Shown: positions 32,101 to 40,072 of the stretch, one piece after another
Layout: each line of letters begins with the position of its first letter
How positions within the stretch are numbered: position 1 is the first letter of the stretch
Assembly: GCF_020026305.1 (NCBI RefSeq)
Contig: NZ_CP075691.1
Coordinates: 2,914,001-2,978,000 of the forward strand
Source of the DNA: Streptomyces sp. 135
Lineage (GTDB): Bacteria; Actinomycetota; Actinomycetes; Streptomycetales; Streptomycetaceae
DNA length: 64,000 nucleotides
Direction: 5' to 3'
The notes under the pieces: generated by a model
The model's input: the letters and a program-made list of their open reading frames with translations, nothing else
What the model was told of the DNA's origin: nothing
Database searches by the model: none
Program-made: the position numbers and the translations under genes

Positions 32101-32937
32101 ATGAGCCACAACCAGCCAGGCCCGTACGACGGTCAGCAGTCCGGCCCGTACGGACAGCAGCCGCAGCAGCCGGGCCCCTACGGGCAGCCGCAGCCCGGCC
32201 CGTACGGGCAGCAGCCGCAGGGCCCCTACGGGCAGGTCCCGCCCCCTCCGCCCCCGCAGGGCGGCGGCAAGAAGAAGACCGGCCTGATCATCGGCGCGGT
32301 CGCGGTGGTCGCCGCGCTCGGCGTCGGCGCGTACTTCCTCTTCGGTGGCGGCGGCTCGGCGTCGGTCGAGGACGACGGGGCGCACAAGCTGGTGCCGCCG
32401 ACCTCGGTGGGCGAGTACAAGAAGGGGAGCGACTCGGACTCGCCCGACGACGGCCCGCTCGGCTCCGGCGACAAGAAGAACGCCGAGGAGATCGGCATCA
32501 AGAACCCCGAGAACGTGGCGGCCTCATACGAGTCGGGCGAGGCGCTCAAGGGGAAGCAGATGAGCTTCCAGGGGATGTACGGCGAGATCGACGACCCGGA
32601 GAAGGCCGTCGACGACGGCTTCGCCAAGGCCGGCGAGAACGCCGAGAAGGAGTCGGGCGACAACGCGGGCGACGGCGAGAAGGTCGAGCTGGTCGGCAGC
32701 CCCGAGACCGTTGAACCCGACGGCCTCGACAACGCCGTCATGAAGTGCCAGACCGCCAACTTCAACGAGGGCGACAAGCCGGTGAAGCTGCCGATCTGCA
32801 TCTGGGCCGATCACAGCACGTACGGCATCGTCTTCGGCATCGACTTCGCGGCGATGGTGAAGGGCGGCGGCTTGACCACCGACGAGGTGGCCTCCTTCGC
32901 GGCCGACCTCCGCAAGGCGGCACGCGTCAAGGCGTGA
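32101..32937 (+). CDS. Pro/Gly/Tyr/Gln-rich single-TM protein, paralogue 1
   Basis: 278 residues, no named family recognised. Residues 1-57 are a low-complexity cytoplasmic tail of PGPYGQ-type repeats ending in PPPPPP. A KKKTG-bounded membrane helix (LIIGAVAVVAALGVGAYFLF, about 63-82) is followed by an extracytoplasmic domain of about 190 residues. That domain has VKCQ-type and CIWADHST cysteines, which probably form a disulfide. Conserved across the four copies are GVYGE-like (here GMYGEIDDPEKAVDD), VGSPE and the terminal ADLRKAARVK. Start ATG with GGAGGGGG upstream. It is the array's first member and is divergent from valS. Confidence 0.75.
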   Translation: MSHNQPGPYDGQQSGPYGQQPQQPGPYGQPQPGPYGQQPQGPYGQVPPPPPPQGGGKKKTGLIIGAVAVVAALGVGAYFLFGGGGSASVEDDGAHKLVPPTSVGEYKKGSDSDSPDDGPLGSGDKKNAEEIGIKNPENVAASYESGEALKGKQMSFQGMYGEIDDPEKAVDDGFAKAGENAEKESGDNAGDGEKVELVGSPETVEPDGLDNAVMKCQTANFNEGDKPVKLPICIWADHSTYGIVFGIDFAAMVKGGGLTTDEVASFAADLRKAARVKA

Positions 32938-33034
32938 CGACGCAGATGTCGTGGTCTGTCCAGCACCGTCACACATGGCGCAGTGAACGACTGCCCTCCG
33001 TACTGACTGGCCCGCAGCGCGAGGGAGACGCATC

Positions 33035-33657
33035 ATGTCTGTGATGCTGGAACGACCGACGATAAGCGGCACCGACCCCCGCCACTTCGAGGAGCTGTGC
33101 AAGGCGCTCGAAGAGCTGAGTGTGCCCGTCGGCTTCAAGGCCGAGATCATCAGGGGGAACATCGTCGTGTCACCGTGGTCGAAGGCGTACTACCTCGACG
33201 TCATGGACCTGGTCTGCGACCAGCTGCGCCCCCACCTGCCCCAGGAACACCGGATCAGCTCGGCACCCGCGCTGTACGTGTTCCCCGGGCTCGAACGGGC
33301 CTACGGTCGGGCGTACACGCGGCCGACCGGCGGACCCGCCTGACCACGAGCAACCAACTGGACGGCGACGGCCTCTCCTTCGTCGCCGAGCTGACCTCAC
33401 CGTCCACCCGGGACGACGACCTCACCGACAAGGTCGAGCGGTACGGAAAGGCGGGTGTGCCGAGCTATCTCCTGCTCGACATGCAGGAGGAACTCGCCAC
33501 CGTCTACTGGTCACCGACCGTCAAGGGGTACGAGTCGCACCTCACCGCCCCGTTCGGCAAGACGGTCCGCATCCCGGCCCCCTTCGACTGCGACCTCGAC
33601 ACCACCGGATTCCAGGCGCCCGGGGGTGCCGAGGGCGGCGGGAGCCACGGGAACTGA
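33035..33657 (+). pseudogene. Uma2 family (DUF820) putative endonuclease, frameshifted near 33305
   Basis: The first frame gives MSVMLERPTISGTDPRHFEE through ALYVFPGLERAYG, then reads out of family into a stop at 33343. The family sequence continues one frame over: VHAADRRTRLTTSNQLDGDG, VAELTSPSTRDDDLTDKVERY and VPSYLLLDMQEE. Uma2 proteins have a PD-(D/E)xK nuclease fold, and ...VAELTSPST...DK is its active-site region. Adding one G in the GG at 33305-33306 gives TAC-GGG-TCG-GGC and an intact product of about 207 residues, the usual length. It is either a decayed copy or an assembly error. ATG with GAGGGAGA upstream. It lies between paralogues 1 and 2. Confidence 0.8.
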
Positions 33658-33768
33658 GGGACGCTGCCGGCCTTCGCCTGATGGGTGCCACGTCCGGGGT
33701 GTGGCACAGCCCTTCAACAACTCCGCATCGATCCGCTCCGGCCGCCCCGCCCTCCCGCGCTCATCCGA

Positions 33769-33811
33769 CAGGATGTTCGGAACACATAAGCATCGGGAGG
33801 GAACCCCAGCA
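33769..33811 (+). promoter_or_regulatory. shared leader block, copy 2
   Basis: CAGGATGTTCGGAACACATA then AGCATCGGGAGGGAACCCC before paralogue 2. It differs from copy 3 at only a few positions. Confidence 0.6.
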
Positions 33812-34852
33812 ATGAGCTACAACCAGCCGGGCCCGTACGGCGGGCAGCAGCCCCAGCAGCCCGGGCCGTACGGCCAGCAGCCGGGCCCCTACGGCCAGCC
33901 GCCGCAGGCCCCGCAGCCCGGCTACGGCTACCCCCCGCAGGCCCCGCAGCCGCAGCCGCAGCCCGGGTACGGCTACCCGCAGCAGGCCCCCGGCGGCTAC
34001 GGCCAGCCCCAGCAGCCCGGCCCCTACGGGCAGTTCCCGCAGCAGGCCCCCTACGGGCAGGTCCCGCCCCCGCCCCCCGGTGGCGGCGGCAAGAAGAAGA
34101 CCGGCCTGATCATCGGCGCGGTGGCCGTGGTGGCCGCCGCCGCGGTCGGCGGCTACTTCCTCCTCGCGGGCGGTGACGACGACAAGGGCGGCGGCAAGAA
34201 CGGCGGTTCGTCGAACGTGGCGGGGAGCGGCGGTGACGGCTCCGGCGTCAAGGACGACGGCCCGCACAAGCTGACGACGCCCGAGACCGTGCTGATCGAC
34301 TACAAGAAGGACCCGGCGCGTTCCAGCGGCCTCGACAGCGTCGACCTCGACAAGGCCGAGGCGGCGGGCGTGAAGAACCCCGAGGACGTGCGGGCCCAGT
34401 ACCAGTCGGGCAGCAAGGACAACCCGATGGCGCAGAAGGTCCTGAGCTTCGGCGGTGTCTACGGCGACATCGAGGACCCGGAGGGCGTCGTCGACCACAT
34501 GTTCACGAACGCCGAGAAGGAGGCGAAGGACGGCGCGAGCAGTGGTGGCCAGAAGGTCACCCTGGTCGGCAGCCCGAAGGCGTATACGCCGAGCGGGCTG
34601 GACGGCGCCGTCCTCAAGTGCCAGGAGATGAAGGTCGATCTGGGCGGCGCCGCGGGCACGGCCGGTACGACGACCGGTTCCTCCGGGCCCAGCGAGATGT
34701 CCGCCGCGACCTGCATCTGGGGCGACCACAGCACCATCGGCTACGTCGTCACCACCGACGTGGCGAGCGCGCTCTCCGGCCAGAGCGCCGACCTCGACGA
34801 GGCCGCGACGACCACGGCCAAGTTCCGTGGCGAGGTACGCGTCAAGCGCTGA
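33812..34852 (+). CDS. Pro/Gly/Tyr/Gln-rich single-TM protein, paralogue 2
   Basis: 346 residues, the longest of the four. The repeat tail (MSYNQPGPYGGQQPQQPGPY onward) extends to about residue 90. The KKKTGLIIGAVAVVAAAAVGGYF helix follows. The extracytoplasmic part starts with a flexible Gly/Ser/Asp linker (about 117-150) and then the shared domain with GVYGDIEDPEGVVDHMF, VGSPKAYTP, LKCQ and CIWGDHSTIGYVV. A Gly/Thr-rich insertion lies between the two cysteines. Most similar to paralogue 3 in both DNA and protein. Followed by its own terminator. Confidence 0.75.
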   Translation: MSYNQPGPYGGQQPQQPGPYGQQPGPYGQPPQAPQPGYGYPPQAPQPQPQPGYGYPQQAPGGYGQPQQPGPYGQFPQQAPYGQVPPPPPGGGGKKKTGLIIGAVAVVAAAAVGGYFLLAGGDDDKGGGKNGGSSNVAGSGGDGSGVKDDGPHKLTTPETVLIDYKKDPARSSGLDSVDLDKAEAAGVKNPEDVRAQYQSGSKDNPMAQKVLSFGGVYGDIEDPEGVVDHMFTNAEKEAKDGASSGGQKVTLVGSPKAYTPSGLDGAVLKCQEMKVDLGGAAGTAGTTTGSSGPSEMSAATCIWGDHSTIGYVVTTDVASALSGQSADLDEAATTTAKFRGEVRVKR

Positions 34853-34891
34853 CGTCCGCCGCGGGCCGCGTGCGGCCCCTCGGCGCCGGCA

Positions 34892-34923
34892 AAGAGGGCC
34901 CGGTGATTCCGCCGGGCCCTCTT
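34892..34923 (+). terminator. terminator after paralogue 2
   Basis: AAGAGGGCCCGG (34892-34903) pairs with CCGGGCCCTCTT (34912-34923). The next leader block begins 5 bases later, so paralogue 3 probably has its own promoter. Confidence 0.8.
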
Positions 34924-34927
34924 GCGT

Positions 34928-34968
34928 CAGGATGTCGGGAACACATAAGCATTTCGGAGGGGGACCCC
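34928..34968 (+). promoter_or_regulatory. shared leader block, copy 3
   Basis: CAGGATGTCGGGAACACATA then AGCATTTCGGAGGGGGACCCC, immediately before the ATG of paralogue 3. Confidence 0.6.
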
Positions 34969-35853
34969 ATGAGCTACAACCAGCCGGGCCCGTACGGCGG
35001 GCAGCAGCCCCAGCAGCCTGGCCCCTACGGCCAGCCGCCGCAGGCCCCGCAGCCCGGCTACGGCTACCCTCCGCAGGCCCCGCAGCCGCAGCCGCAGCCC
35101 GGGTACGGCTACCCGCAGCAGGCCCCCTACGGGCAGGTCCCGCCCCCGCCCCCCGGTGGCGGCGGCAAGAAGAAGACCGGCCTGATCATCGGCGCCGTCG
35201 CGGTGGTCGCCGCCCTCGGCGTCGGCGCGTACTTCGCCTTCGGCGGCAGTGACAGCGGCAGCGGGGGCGGTTCCTCCTCCGTGGCGGACGACGGCGCCCA
35301 CAAGCTGGTCACGCCCGAGAAGCTGCTGAGCGAGTACGAGAAGGACGCCACGCGGACCGGCGGCTTCAACTCCAGCGACATCGAGGCCGCCGAGAAAGCC
35401 GGCGTGAAGAACCCCGAGGACGTCGACGCCGGCTACAAGACGGAGGCCGGCGACAACCCCCTCGCGCAGAAGGCCATCCAGTTCATGGGTGTCTACGGCG
35501 AGGTCGGCGACCCGGGCAAGGTCGTCGACGGCATGTTCGCCAAGGTCAAGAAGGACTCCATGGAGCCCGGCGGCTCGAACACGGGCAAGCTGGTCGGCAG
35601 CCCCAAGGACTTCAGCACCGACGACGTCGTCCTCAAGTGCCAGGAATCCCTGATCAAGAACGAAGGTCCGAGCACCGGCTCGTCCTCCGCCCCCAAGGAG
35701 GTCCGCATGCCGGTCTGCATCTGGGGCGACCACAGCACCGTCGCCGTCGTCGTCCCCGTCGAGGTCGCCGACGCCCTCGCGGGCAAGGTCTCGCTCGACG
35801 ACGCCTCGGCGACCACGCTCAAGGTCCGCAAGGAAGTCCGCGTCAAGCTCTGA
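34969..35853 (+). CDS. Pro/Gly/Tyr/Gln-rich single-TM protein, paralogue 3
   Basis: 294 residues. The low-complexity tail runs to about residue 62. The KKKTG-anchored helix LIIGAVAVVAALGVGAYFAF is nearly identical to that of paralogue 1. The extracytoplasmic domain has SSDIEAAEKAGVKNPEDVDA, GVYGEVGDPGKVVDGMF, LVGSPKDFS, LKCQ and CIWGDHSTVAVVV. No catalytic motif is visible. It is followed after 54 bases by paralogue 4, without a leader block or terminator between, so the two are likely cotranscribed. Confidence 0.75.
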   Translation: MSYNQPGPYGGQQPQQPGPYGQPPQAPQPGYGYPPQAPQPQPQPGYGYPQQAPYGQVPPPPPGGGGKKKTGLIIGAVAVVAALGVGAYFAFGGSDSGSGGGSSSVADDGAHKLVTPEKLLSEYEKDATRTGGFNSSDIEAAEKAGVKNPEDVDAGYKTEAGDNPLAQKAIQFMGVYGEVGDPGKVVDGMFAKVKKDSMEPGGSNTGKLVGSPKDFSTDDVVLKCQESLIKNEGPSTGSSSAPKEVRMPVCIWGDHSTVAVVVPVEVADALAGKVSLDDASATTLKVRKEVRVKL

Positions 35854-35907
35854 CGCCCGTACGCAGCACCGCACCGCCGCACCACCAACGAGGGGAACCC
35901 CGACGCA

Positions 35908-36765
35908 GTGAGCTACAACCAGCCCGGCCCGTACGGCGGCCAGCCGCCCCAGGGCGCCCCGCCGCAGCAGCCCTACGCCCAGCCGGGCGGTCACGGCCAG
36001 CCCCAGCAGCCTGCCCCCTACGGGCAGTACCCCCAACAGCCCGCCCCGTACGGGCAGTACCCCGCGCCCCCGCAGGGTGGCGGAGGCAAGAAGACCGCGC
36101 TCATCATCGGTGCCGCGGCGGTCGTGGCCGTCGCTGCCGTCGGCGGGTACTTCCTCTTCGCCAAGAGCGACAGTTCCTCCGTCGCCGACGACGGCAAGAC
36201 GTACAAGCTGACGGCGCCCGCGACCGTCCTCGGCAGCTTCAAGAAGGTGGGGGGCTCCGGCGGCGGTGGCGGCATGTCGTCGAGTGACCTGGAGGACTTG
36301 GAGAAGCGGGGCGTCAGCGACCCCAAGGACGTTCACGCCGCGTACCAGTACGGCGAGGGCGCGGCCATGAAGTCCCTCAACTACTCCGGTGTGTACGGCG
36401 AGGTGGCCGACCCGGAGAAGGTCGTCGACGCGATGTTCGCCGAGACGGAGAAGAACTCGATGAACGGCTCCGACGGCGGCATGAAGCTCATCGGTGAACC
36501 GGAGGAGTTCACGCCCGACGGCTTCGAGAACGGCATCATGAAGTGCCAGAAGGCCGAGTACAGGATGGGCTCGGTCGGCACGGACGACGCGGACGTCCCC
36601 AACAGCTTCCAGACGCCGATGTGCGTCTGGGGTGACCACAGCACCGTCGCCGTCGCCGTGTACTCCGACGCCGCCGCGACCCGCGCCGGCGAGGACATCG
36701 CCCTGAGGGACGTCGCCACCCAGGTGGCCAACCTGCGCGACGACGTCCGCGTCGAGGTCAAGTAA
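35908..36765 (+). CDS. Pro/Gly/Tyr/Gln-rich single-TM protein, paralogue 4
   Basis: 285 residues from a GTG start preceded by GAGGGGAACCCC. It is the most diverged copy: the tail has APYGQY repeats, the membrane anchor is GKKTALIIGAAAVVAVAAVG, and the outer domain reads SSSDLEDLEKRGVSDPKDVH, GVYGEVADPEKVVDAMF, MKCQ and CVWGDHSTVAVAV. The two cysteines, the GVYGE motif and the terminal basic strand (LRDDVRVEVK) are all retained. It converges on clpX. Confidence 0.75.
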   Translation: MSYNQPGPYGGQPPQGAPPQQPYAQPGGHGQPQQPAPYGQYPQQPAPYGQYPAPPQGGGGKKTALIIGAAAVVAVAAVGGYFLFAKSDSSSVADDGKTYKLTAPATVLGSFKKVGGSGGGGGMSSSDLEDLEKRGVSDPKDVHAAYQYGEGAAMKSLNYSGVYGEVADPEKVVDAMFAETEKNSMNGSDGGMKLIGEPEEFTPDGFENGIMKCQKAEYRMGSVGTDDADVPNSFQTPMCVWGDHSTVAVAVYSDAAATRAGEDIALRDVATQVANLRDDVRVEVK

Positions 36766-36779
36766 CCCTCACCACACAC

Positions 36780-36818
36780 AAAGGGGCGCCCGGCGATCGA
36801 ATCGCCGGGCGCCCCTTT
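36780..36818. terminator. bidirectional terminator between paralogue 4 and clpX
   Basis: A perfect 18-bp stem (36780-36797 with 36801-36818) with a three-base apex, flanked by A and T tracts on opposite sides, so it can work in both directions. Confidence 0.9.
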
Positions 36819-36830
36819 CTGGCTCGGTAC

Positions 36831-38117
36831 CTACGCGGACTTCTGCTCCCCGGCACCCGGGCCCCGCACCTCGCGCGGCACCAGCGTCGGGTTCACGTTC
36901 GACCGGACGACGTCCGCCGTGATGACGACGCGGGCGACGTCCTTGCGGGACGGCACCTCGTACATCACCGACTGGAGGACCTCCTCCATGATGGCGCGCA
37001 GGCCGCGCGCGCCGGTCTGGCGCAGGATCGCCTGGTCCGCGATGGCCTCCAGGGCCTCGCGCTCGAAGTCCAGCTCCACGCCGTCGAGTTCGAACAGGCG
37101 CTGGTACTGCTTCACCAGCGCGTTGCGCGGCTCGACCAGGATCTGGAGCAGGGCCTCGCGGTCGAGGTTGTGGACCGAGGTGATCACGGGGAGGCGGCCG
37201 ATGAACTCGGGGATCATCCCGAACTTCACCAGGTCCTCCGGCATGATGTCCTCGAACTGGTCCTTCTCCTCCATCTCGCGCTTGGAGCGGATGGTGGCGC
37301 CGAAGCCGATGCCCTTCGCGCCCGCCCGCGACTCGATGATCTTTTCGAGGCCGGAGAAGGCACCGCCCACGATGAAGAGCACGTTCGTCGTGTCGATCTG
37401 GATGAACTCCTGGTGCGGGTGCTTGCGGCCGCCCTGCGGCGGGACCGAGGCCGTGGTGCCCTCCAGGATCTTCAGCAGAGCCTGCTGGACGCCCTCGCCC
37501 GAGACATCGCGCGTGATCGACGGGTTCTCGCTCTTGCGGGCCACCTTGTCGATCTCGTCGATGTAGATGATCCCGGTCTCGGCCTTCTTGACGTCGTAGT
37601 CGGCCGCCTGGATCAGCTTGAGCAGGATGTTCTCGACGTCCTCGCCGACATAGCCCGCCTCCGTCAGCGCCGTCGCGTCCGCGATGGCGAACGGGACGTT
37701 CAGCATCCGGGCGAGCGTCTGCGCCAGGAGCGTCTTTCCGGAACCGGTCGGGCCGAGCAGCAGGATGTTGGACTTCGCGAGTTCGATCGCGTCGTCACGG
37801 CCCTGCGCGCCGCCGTTCTCCCCTGCCTGGACCCGCTTGTAGTGGTTGTACACCGCTACCGAGAGGGCCTTCTTCGCGGGCTCCTGGCCCACGACGTAGC
37901 CCTCAAGGAATTCGTAGATCTCGCGAGGCTTCGGGAGTTCCTCCCAGCGGACCTCGCTCGTCTCCGCGAGCTCTTCCTCGATGATCTCGTTACAGAGGTC
38001 GATGCACTCGTCGCAGATGTACACACCGGGGCCTGCGATGAGCTTCTTGACCTGCTTCTGACTCTTTCCGCAGAACGAGCACTTGAGCAGATCGCCGCCG
38101 TCACCGATGCGTGCCAC
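36831..38117 (-). CDS. clpX: ClpX, ATP-dependent unfoldase of ClpXP
   Basis: 428 residues from GTG at 38117 (GGGGA eight bases upstream). The N-terminal zinc-binding domain has C13-x2-C16 and C35-x2-C38. The AAA+ core has Walker A GPTGSGKT (122-129), Walker B IIYIDEID and the RFPEF-type segment IPEFIGRLP. It feeds tagged proteins to ClpP1P2. It lies downstream of clpP2, 167 bases away, with a cruciform-forming repeat in between. Longer frames open upstream of the GTG have no zinc-domain similarity. Confidence 0.97.
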   Translation of the reverse strand: MARIGDGGDLLKCSFCGKSQKQVKKLIAGPGVYICDECIDLCNEIIEEELAETSEVRWEELPKPREIYEFLEGYVVGQEPAKKALSVAVYNHYKRVQAGENGGAQGRDDAIELAKSNILLLGPTGSGKTLLAQTLARMLNVPFAIADATALTEAGYVGEDVENILLKLIQAADYDVKKAETGIIYIDEIDKVARKSENPSITRDVSGEGVQQALLKILEGTTASVPPQGGRKHPHQEFIQIDTTNVLFIVGGAFSGLEKIIESRAGAKGIGFGATIRSKREMEEKDQFEDIMPEDLVKFGMIPEFIGRLPVITSVHNLDREALLQILVEPRNALVKQYQRLFELDGVELDFEREALEAIADQAILRQTGARGLRAIMEEVLQSVMYEVPSRKDVARVVITADVVRSNVNPTLVPREVRGPGAGEQKSA

Positions 38118-38211
38118 GAGGTGCTTCCCCTTCGCCTGGGAGACGCCACGTTCAGCGGCTCCTGGTGCCTCATATCCGACGGTACCTTGCCGGGCCCCCC
38201 GTTCGGGCCCC

Positions 38212-38260
38212 CCTTGGCACGGTTCGCTTCGACGCGAGTCGTACGCGAACCATGCCAAGG
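38212..38260 (-). repeat. long inverted repeat between clpP2 and clpX
   Basis: CCTTGGCACGGTTCGC (38212-38227) pairs with GCGAACCATGCCAAGG (38245-38260) with one mismatch; the loop holds a further CGAC/GTCG stem. It may terminate the clpP2 transcript or bind a regulator: GTTCGC half-sites like those of ClgR boxes are present on both arms, but the spacing is not the consensus. Confidence 0.6.
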
Positions 38261-38284
38261 AGCGGCAGATGCTACAGCGCCGCG

Positions 38285-38989
38285 TCAGACGACCGAGGCG
38301 TTGTTCATCTTCCGGGTGGAGATGATCTGATCGACCAGGCCGTACGAGAGCGCGTCCTCGGCCGTGAGGATCTTGTCGCGCTCGATGTCGTCGCGGATCT
38401 TCTCGATCGGCGTCGTGGAGTGCTTGGCCAGCATCTCCTCCAGCTGCGCGCGCATCCGGAGGATCTCGTTGGCGGCGATCTCCAGATCCGAGACCTGACC
38501 GCGGCCCGTCTCGCTGTAGGGCTGGTGGATCAGGACGCGGGCGTTCGGGAGCGCCATGCGCTTGCCCGGCGTGCCGGCCGCGAGCAGGACCGCGGCGGCC
38601 GAGGCGGCCTGGCCCATGCAGACGGTCTGTACGTCCGGCTTCACGAACTGCATCGTGTCGTAGATGGCCGTGAGGGCCGTGAACGAACCGCCGGGGCTGT
38701 TGATGTAGATCGAGATGTCGCGGTCCGGGTCCATCGACTCCAGGCACAGGAGCTGCGCCATGACGTCGTTGGCGGAGGCGTCGTCGATCTGCACGCCGAG
38801 GAAGATCACGCGCTCCTCGAAGAGCTTCGCGTACGGGTCGTACTCGCGCACGCCCTGCGAGGTGCGCTCGACGAAGCGCGGGATGACGTAGCGGGACTCG
38901 GCGCGGGCGCCGGTGAACTCGGCCTGCGCGGCCGGGCCGAGCTCGGCCTGGGTGCGGGCGTAGAGGCCGCTGCCGGGGTGGTTGTTCAT
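38285..38989 (-). CDS. clpP2: ClpP2, ATP-dependent protease proteolytic subunit
   Basis: 234 residues; serine protease subunit. Catalytic triad: Ser130 in [10 protein letters not shown], His155 in LIHQPY and Asp205 in ERDK. An N-terminal extension of about 50 residues before [16 protein letters not shown] is probably a processed propeptide, as in other Streptomyces ClpP. The ATG has AGGAGA nine bases upstream. It lies about 60 bases after clpP1 and is expected to form one bicistronic unit and a mixed ClpP1P2 particle. Confidence 0.96.
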   Translation of the reverse strand: MNNHPGSGLYARTQAELGPAAQAEFTGARAESRYVIPRFVERTSQGVREYDPYAKLFEERVIFLGVQIDDASANDVMAQLLCLESMDPDRDISIYINSPGGSFTALTAIYDTMQFVKPDVQTVCMGQAASAAAVLLAAGTPGKRMALPNARVLIHQPYSETGRGQVSDLEIAANEILRMRAQLEEMLAKHSTTPIEKIRDDIERDKILTAEDALSYGLVDQIISTRKMNNASVV

Positions 38990-39052
38990 CTCTCTTGGTC
39001 TCCTGAGGGAGCGGGGGCTGAGGTTTCGGCTTACCGGGCGCTGAGGGGTGCC

Positions 39053-39670
39053 TCAGGCTCCCGTGCCGCCCCCGCCCGGCATGCCGGCGGCGGTGGGCAT
39101 GATGTCGTCGATGAGGCCGTACTCCTTGGCCTCCTGCGGGTCGAACCAGCGGTCGCGGTCCGAGTCGCGGGTGATCTGCTCGACGGTCTGGCCGGTGTGG
39201 TGAGCGGTGAGCTCGGCCATCCGCTTCTTGGTGTGCAGCAGACGCTCGGCGTGGATCTTGATGTCCGACGCGGAACCCGCCAGGCCCGCGGAGGGCTGGT
39301 GGATCAGGATCTCGGCGTTCGGCAGGGCGAAGCGCTTGCCGGGCGTACCGGCGCTGAGCAGGAACTGGCCCATGGAGGCCGCCATGCCCATCGCGATCGT
39401 GACCACGTCGTTCTTGATGTACTGCATGGTGTCGTAGACCGCCATGCCGGCCGTGATCGAGCCGCCGGGGCTGTTGATGTAAAGGAAGATGTCCTTGTCC
39501 GGCTCTGCGGCAAGGAGCAGCAACTGGGCGGTGATCTTGTTGGCAATGTCGTCGTCCACGGCCTGGCCGAGGAAGATGATCCGCTCGCCGAGCAGTCGGT
39601 TGTAGACCTGGTCGCCGAGGCCACCACCGATGGAGGGGTCGCCGGCGGCGGAGGGCATCAGATTCGTCAC
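39053..39670 (-). CDS. clpP1: ClpP1, ATP-dependent protease proteolytic subunit
   Basis: 205 residues from the GTG at 39670 ([18 protein letters not shown]). Triad: Ser99 in GMAASMGQF, His124 in LIHQPSAG and Asp173 in DSDRDRW. In-frame starts further upstream are possible (for example one giving [14 protein letters not shown] first), but the GTG matches the known N-terminus of the Streptomyces protein. A candidate ClgR box lies about 170 bases upstream, consistent with ClgR activation of clpP1P2 in Streptomyces. Confidence 0.94.
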   Translation of the reverse strand: MTNLMPSAAGDPSIGGGLGDQVYNRLLGERIIFLGQAVDDDIANKITAQLLLLAAEPDKDIFLYINSPGGSITAGMAVYDTMQYIKNDVVTIAMGMAASMGQFLLSAGTPGKRFALPNAEILIHQPSAGLAGSASDIKIHAERLLHTKKRMAELTAHHTGQTVEQITRDSDRDRWFDPQEAKEYGLIDDIMPTAAGMPGGGGTGA

Positions 39671-39835
39671 GTATCCACCTGCTCGTCTTACGACGGCGCC
39701 GGGCCGTCTCACGTCTTCAGCTGGGGCTGGGACCCCGCGTGCCAGCCGCTCCGGGGCGGCTCCGGGGACTCCCCTGCCCTCGTATTCATGGACCCTAACG
39801 CGCGGGCCCCTCCGGGGAATCCCGCAGACGTAACT

Positions 39836-39849
39836 GTTCGCTGTGAGCG
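39836..39849. promoter_or_regulatory. candidate ClgR operator upstream of clpP1
   Basis: GTTCGC (39836-39841), five bases TGTGA, then GCG (39847-39849): an exact match to the published Streptomyces ClgR motif GTTCGC-N5-GCG. It is about 40 bases upstream of a TAGGGT -10 candidate and faces clpP1, where an activator would bind. Confidence 0.6.
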
Positions 39850-39881
39850 CAGGTCGCGGGCCCCGGCCAGGGGCCCCGCCA

Positions 39882-39995
39882 GGGGCGCGGGGAACTGCGC
39901 GGCCAGCCGGGTACGAGCCGCACTCGCCGTGGAGCCTGACGGGGCAGACGCGGCCGCGCCCCGGCGGGGGCTGAGCGCGCAGTTCCCCGCGCCCC
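39882..39995. repeat. 20-bp perfect inverted repeat in the tig-clpP1 gap
   Basis: 39882-39901 (GGGGCGCGGGGAACTGCGCG) is the exact reverse complement of 39976-39995. The 74-base interior is GC-rich and non-coding. The arm sequence is of a kind seen often between Streptomyces genes, so it may be a REP-like or miniature element. Confidence 0.75.
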
Positions 39996-40014
39996 TTACG
40001 GGGCGGGGCACGGC

Positions 40015-40048
40015 ATGGGCCCCCGGGGTCGAGATCCCGGGGGCCCAT
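40015..40048 (-). terminator. tig terminator
   Basis: ATGGGCCCCCGGG (40015-40027) pairs with CCCGGGGGCCCAT (40036-40048), 25 bases past the tig stop. Confidence 0.8.
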
Positions 40049-40072
40049 GATGCGTGCGTCAGAGCGAAGCGA

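Larger units (their letters stand above)
39671..40072. other. tig-clpP1 intergenic region (402 bp), no gene
   Basis: It holds the clpP1 promoter region with a candidate ClgR box and TAGGGT-type -10 (39797-39792, minus strand), a 20-bp inverted repeat about 95 bases across, and the tig terminator. Open frames here have no ribosome site and no family resemblance. Confidence 0.7.

Noticed and set aside
29308..32937. A 1200-codon plus-strand frame opposite valS that runs into paralogue 1
   Set aside because: It is the antisense of ValRS joined in frame to the real gene starting at 32101.
36831..38747. Longer clpX reading from upstream of 38117
   Set aside because: The extra part is the antiparallel frame of clpP2 and has no zinc-domain similarity; the GTG at 38117 has a ribosome site.
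39671..40048. N-terminal extension of clpP1 through the whole tig gap
   Set aside because: Low-complexity, crosses the inverted repeat and the ClgR box, and would double the normal leader of ClpP1.
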